Positions 5,357 through 5,673 of a stretch of 5,673 bases of DNA are shown one piece after another. Where the stretch lies: assembly GCA_021784265.1 (NCBI GenBank), contig JAJXTA010000229.1, forward strand, positions 1 through 5,673, in the 5' to 3' direction. The position numbers were made by a program, and so were the translations under genes. Position 1 is the stretch's first letter. Each line of letters opens with the position of its first letter. The notes under the pieces are model-generated. The model did not search any database, was not told the origin of the DNA, and saw only the letters and a list, made by a program, of their open reading frames with translations. This stretch comes from a bacterium (GTDB lineage Bacteria > Verrucomicrobiota > Verrucomicrobiia > Limisphaerales > J093).

Positions 5357-5673
5357 AGAGCTGCACCAAGCGGGCGAGGAAGAGGGTGAGGAAGAAGTTG
5401 CACATGAGGATGGTGATCGAGGAATAGACCACGGCCTCGGTGGTGGCGCGGCCCACCCCCTCGGCCCCTTCCGGGCAGGTCATCCCCTTATAGCAACTGA
5501 TGGTCGCGACGATGAGGCCGAAGACGACCGATTTGACCAAACCGATGAACATGTCCTGGGCGCCGGTATAGCGGAGCATGTTATGGTACGAATAGGCGGG
5601 GTCGATCCCCAGCAGGAACGTGCCGACGCCGTACCCAGCCAGGTTGCCGAAGGCGATTGATTCCGCGGTGAGC
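5349..5673 (-). CDS. mlaE: MlaE-type ABC transporter permease, C-terminal part (5' end beyond the window)
   Basis: Only the last 107 residues are present, and the frame is open through the right edge. MlaE permeases are usually about 250-260 residues, so roughly 40 percent is visible. The first visible residues, LTAESIAFGN, lie before a hydrophobic stretch (about 6-23). A second membrane segment is at about 42-58, and a third at about 83-103 ends the protein. Between the last two is the family's conserved loop, with ISCYKG, GAEGVGRATTEAVV and the start of the final helix. This loop is the signature of the MlaE family and probably contacts the ATPase. The loop also holds a second Cys in TCPEG. 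The protein is an inner-membrane permease that would pair with MlaF and the MCE protein. An internal Met at 5579 is not the true start, since conserved family sequence continues upstream of it. Confidence 0.93.
   Translation of the reverse strand, partial: LTAESIAFGNLAGYGVGTFLLGIDPAYSYHNMLRYTGAQDMFIGLVKSVVFGLIVATISCYKGMTCPEGAEGVGRATTEAVVYSSITILMCNFFLTLFLARLVQLYD

Noticed and set aside
4026..5389. Plus-strand open frames opposite mlaD and mlaF
   Set aside because: They are shadows of clearly recognised genes. Long antisense frames are expected in GC-rich DNA.
5349..5579. Short separate gene starting at the Met at 5579
   Set aside because: The frame continues upstream to the window edge with residues that fit MlaE, so this is the end of a larger permease gene.

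Overview
The window is GC-rich bacterial chromosome in which every gene I can support lies on the minus strand, so transcription runs from the right end to the left. The gene set points to a Gram-negative (outer-membrane) bacterium, because it includes an Mla/MCE lipid-trafficking transporter. High GC, sparse Shine-Dalgarno sites and an MCE system next to a YacL-type PIN/TRAM protein would suit Verrucomicrobiota or a relative. That placement is an impression from the proteins, not something the sequence proves.

In transcription order, the right part holds the end of an MlaE-type permease (cut by the window edge), an MlaF-type ATPase and an MlaD-type MCE protein. These are followed by a membrane-anchored PIN/TRAM nuclease-like protein, a 72-residue DUF2007 protein with a GTG start, and a GlcD-type FAD-linked oxidase or dehydrogenase. 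Spacing is very tight: an 8-base overlap (mlaE/mlaF), an ATGA overlap (mlaF/mlaD), a 10-base gap with the ribosome binding site partly inside the previous stop codon (mlaD/PIN-TRAM), a 39-base gap (PIN-TRAM/DUF2007), and another ATGA overlap (DUF2007/oxidase). All six are plausibly one transcript whose promoter lies beyond the right edge.

A 167-base intergenic region (790-956) separates this operon from the leftmost gene. It holds GC-rich hairpins just after the oxidase stop codon, then a sigma70-like promoter whose -35 box sits inside a small inverted repeat. The promoter points into a gene for an exported protein with a small globular N-terminal domain and a long Ala/Glu/Lys/Arg-rich helical tail. 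That gene is cut off at the left edge.

Functionally, MlaE, MlaF and MlaD would form an inner-membrane ABC complex moving phospholipid between the inner and outer membranes. The PIN/TRAM protein is a membrane-tethered putative RNA-processing factor, and the oxidase would feed electrons from a 2-hydroxy acid to an acceptor. No obvious pathway links these three activities. I found no mobile element, CRISPR array, tRNA or rRNA, and no clear undescribed system. The most unusual points are the mixed operon and the degenerate repeats in the exported protein.
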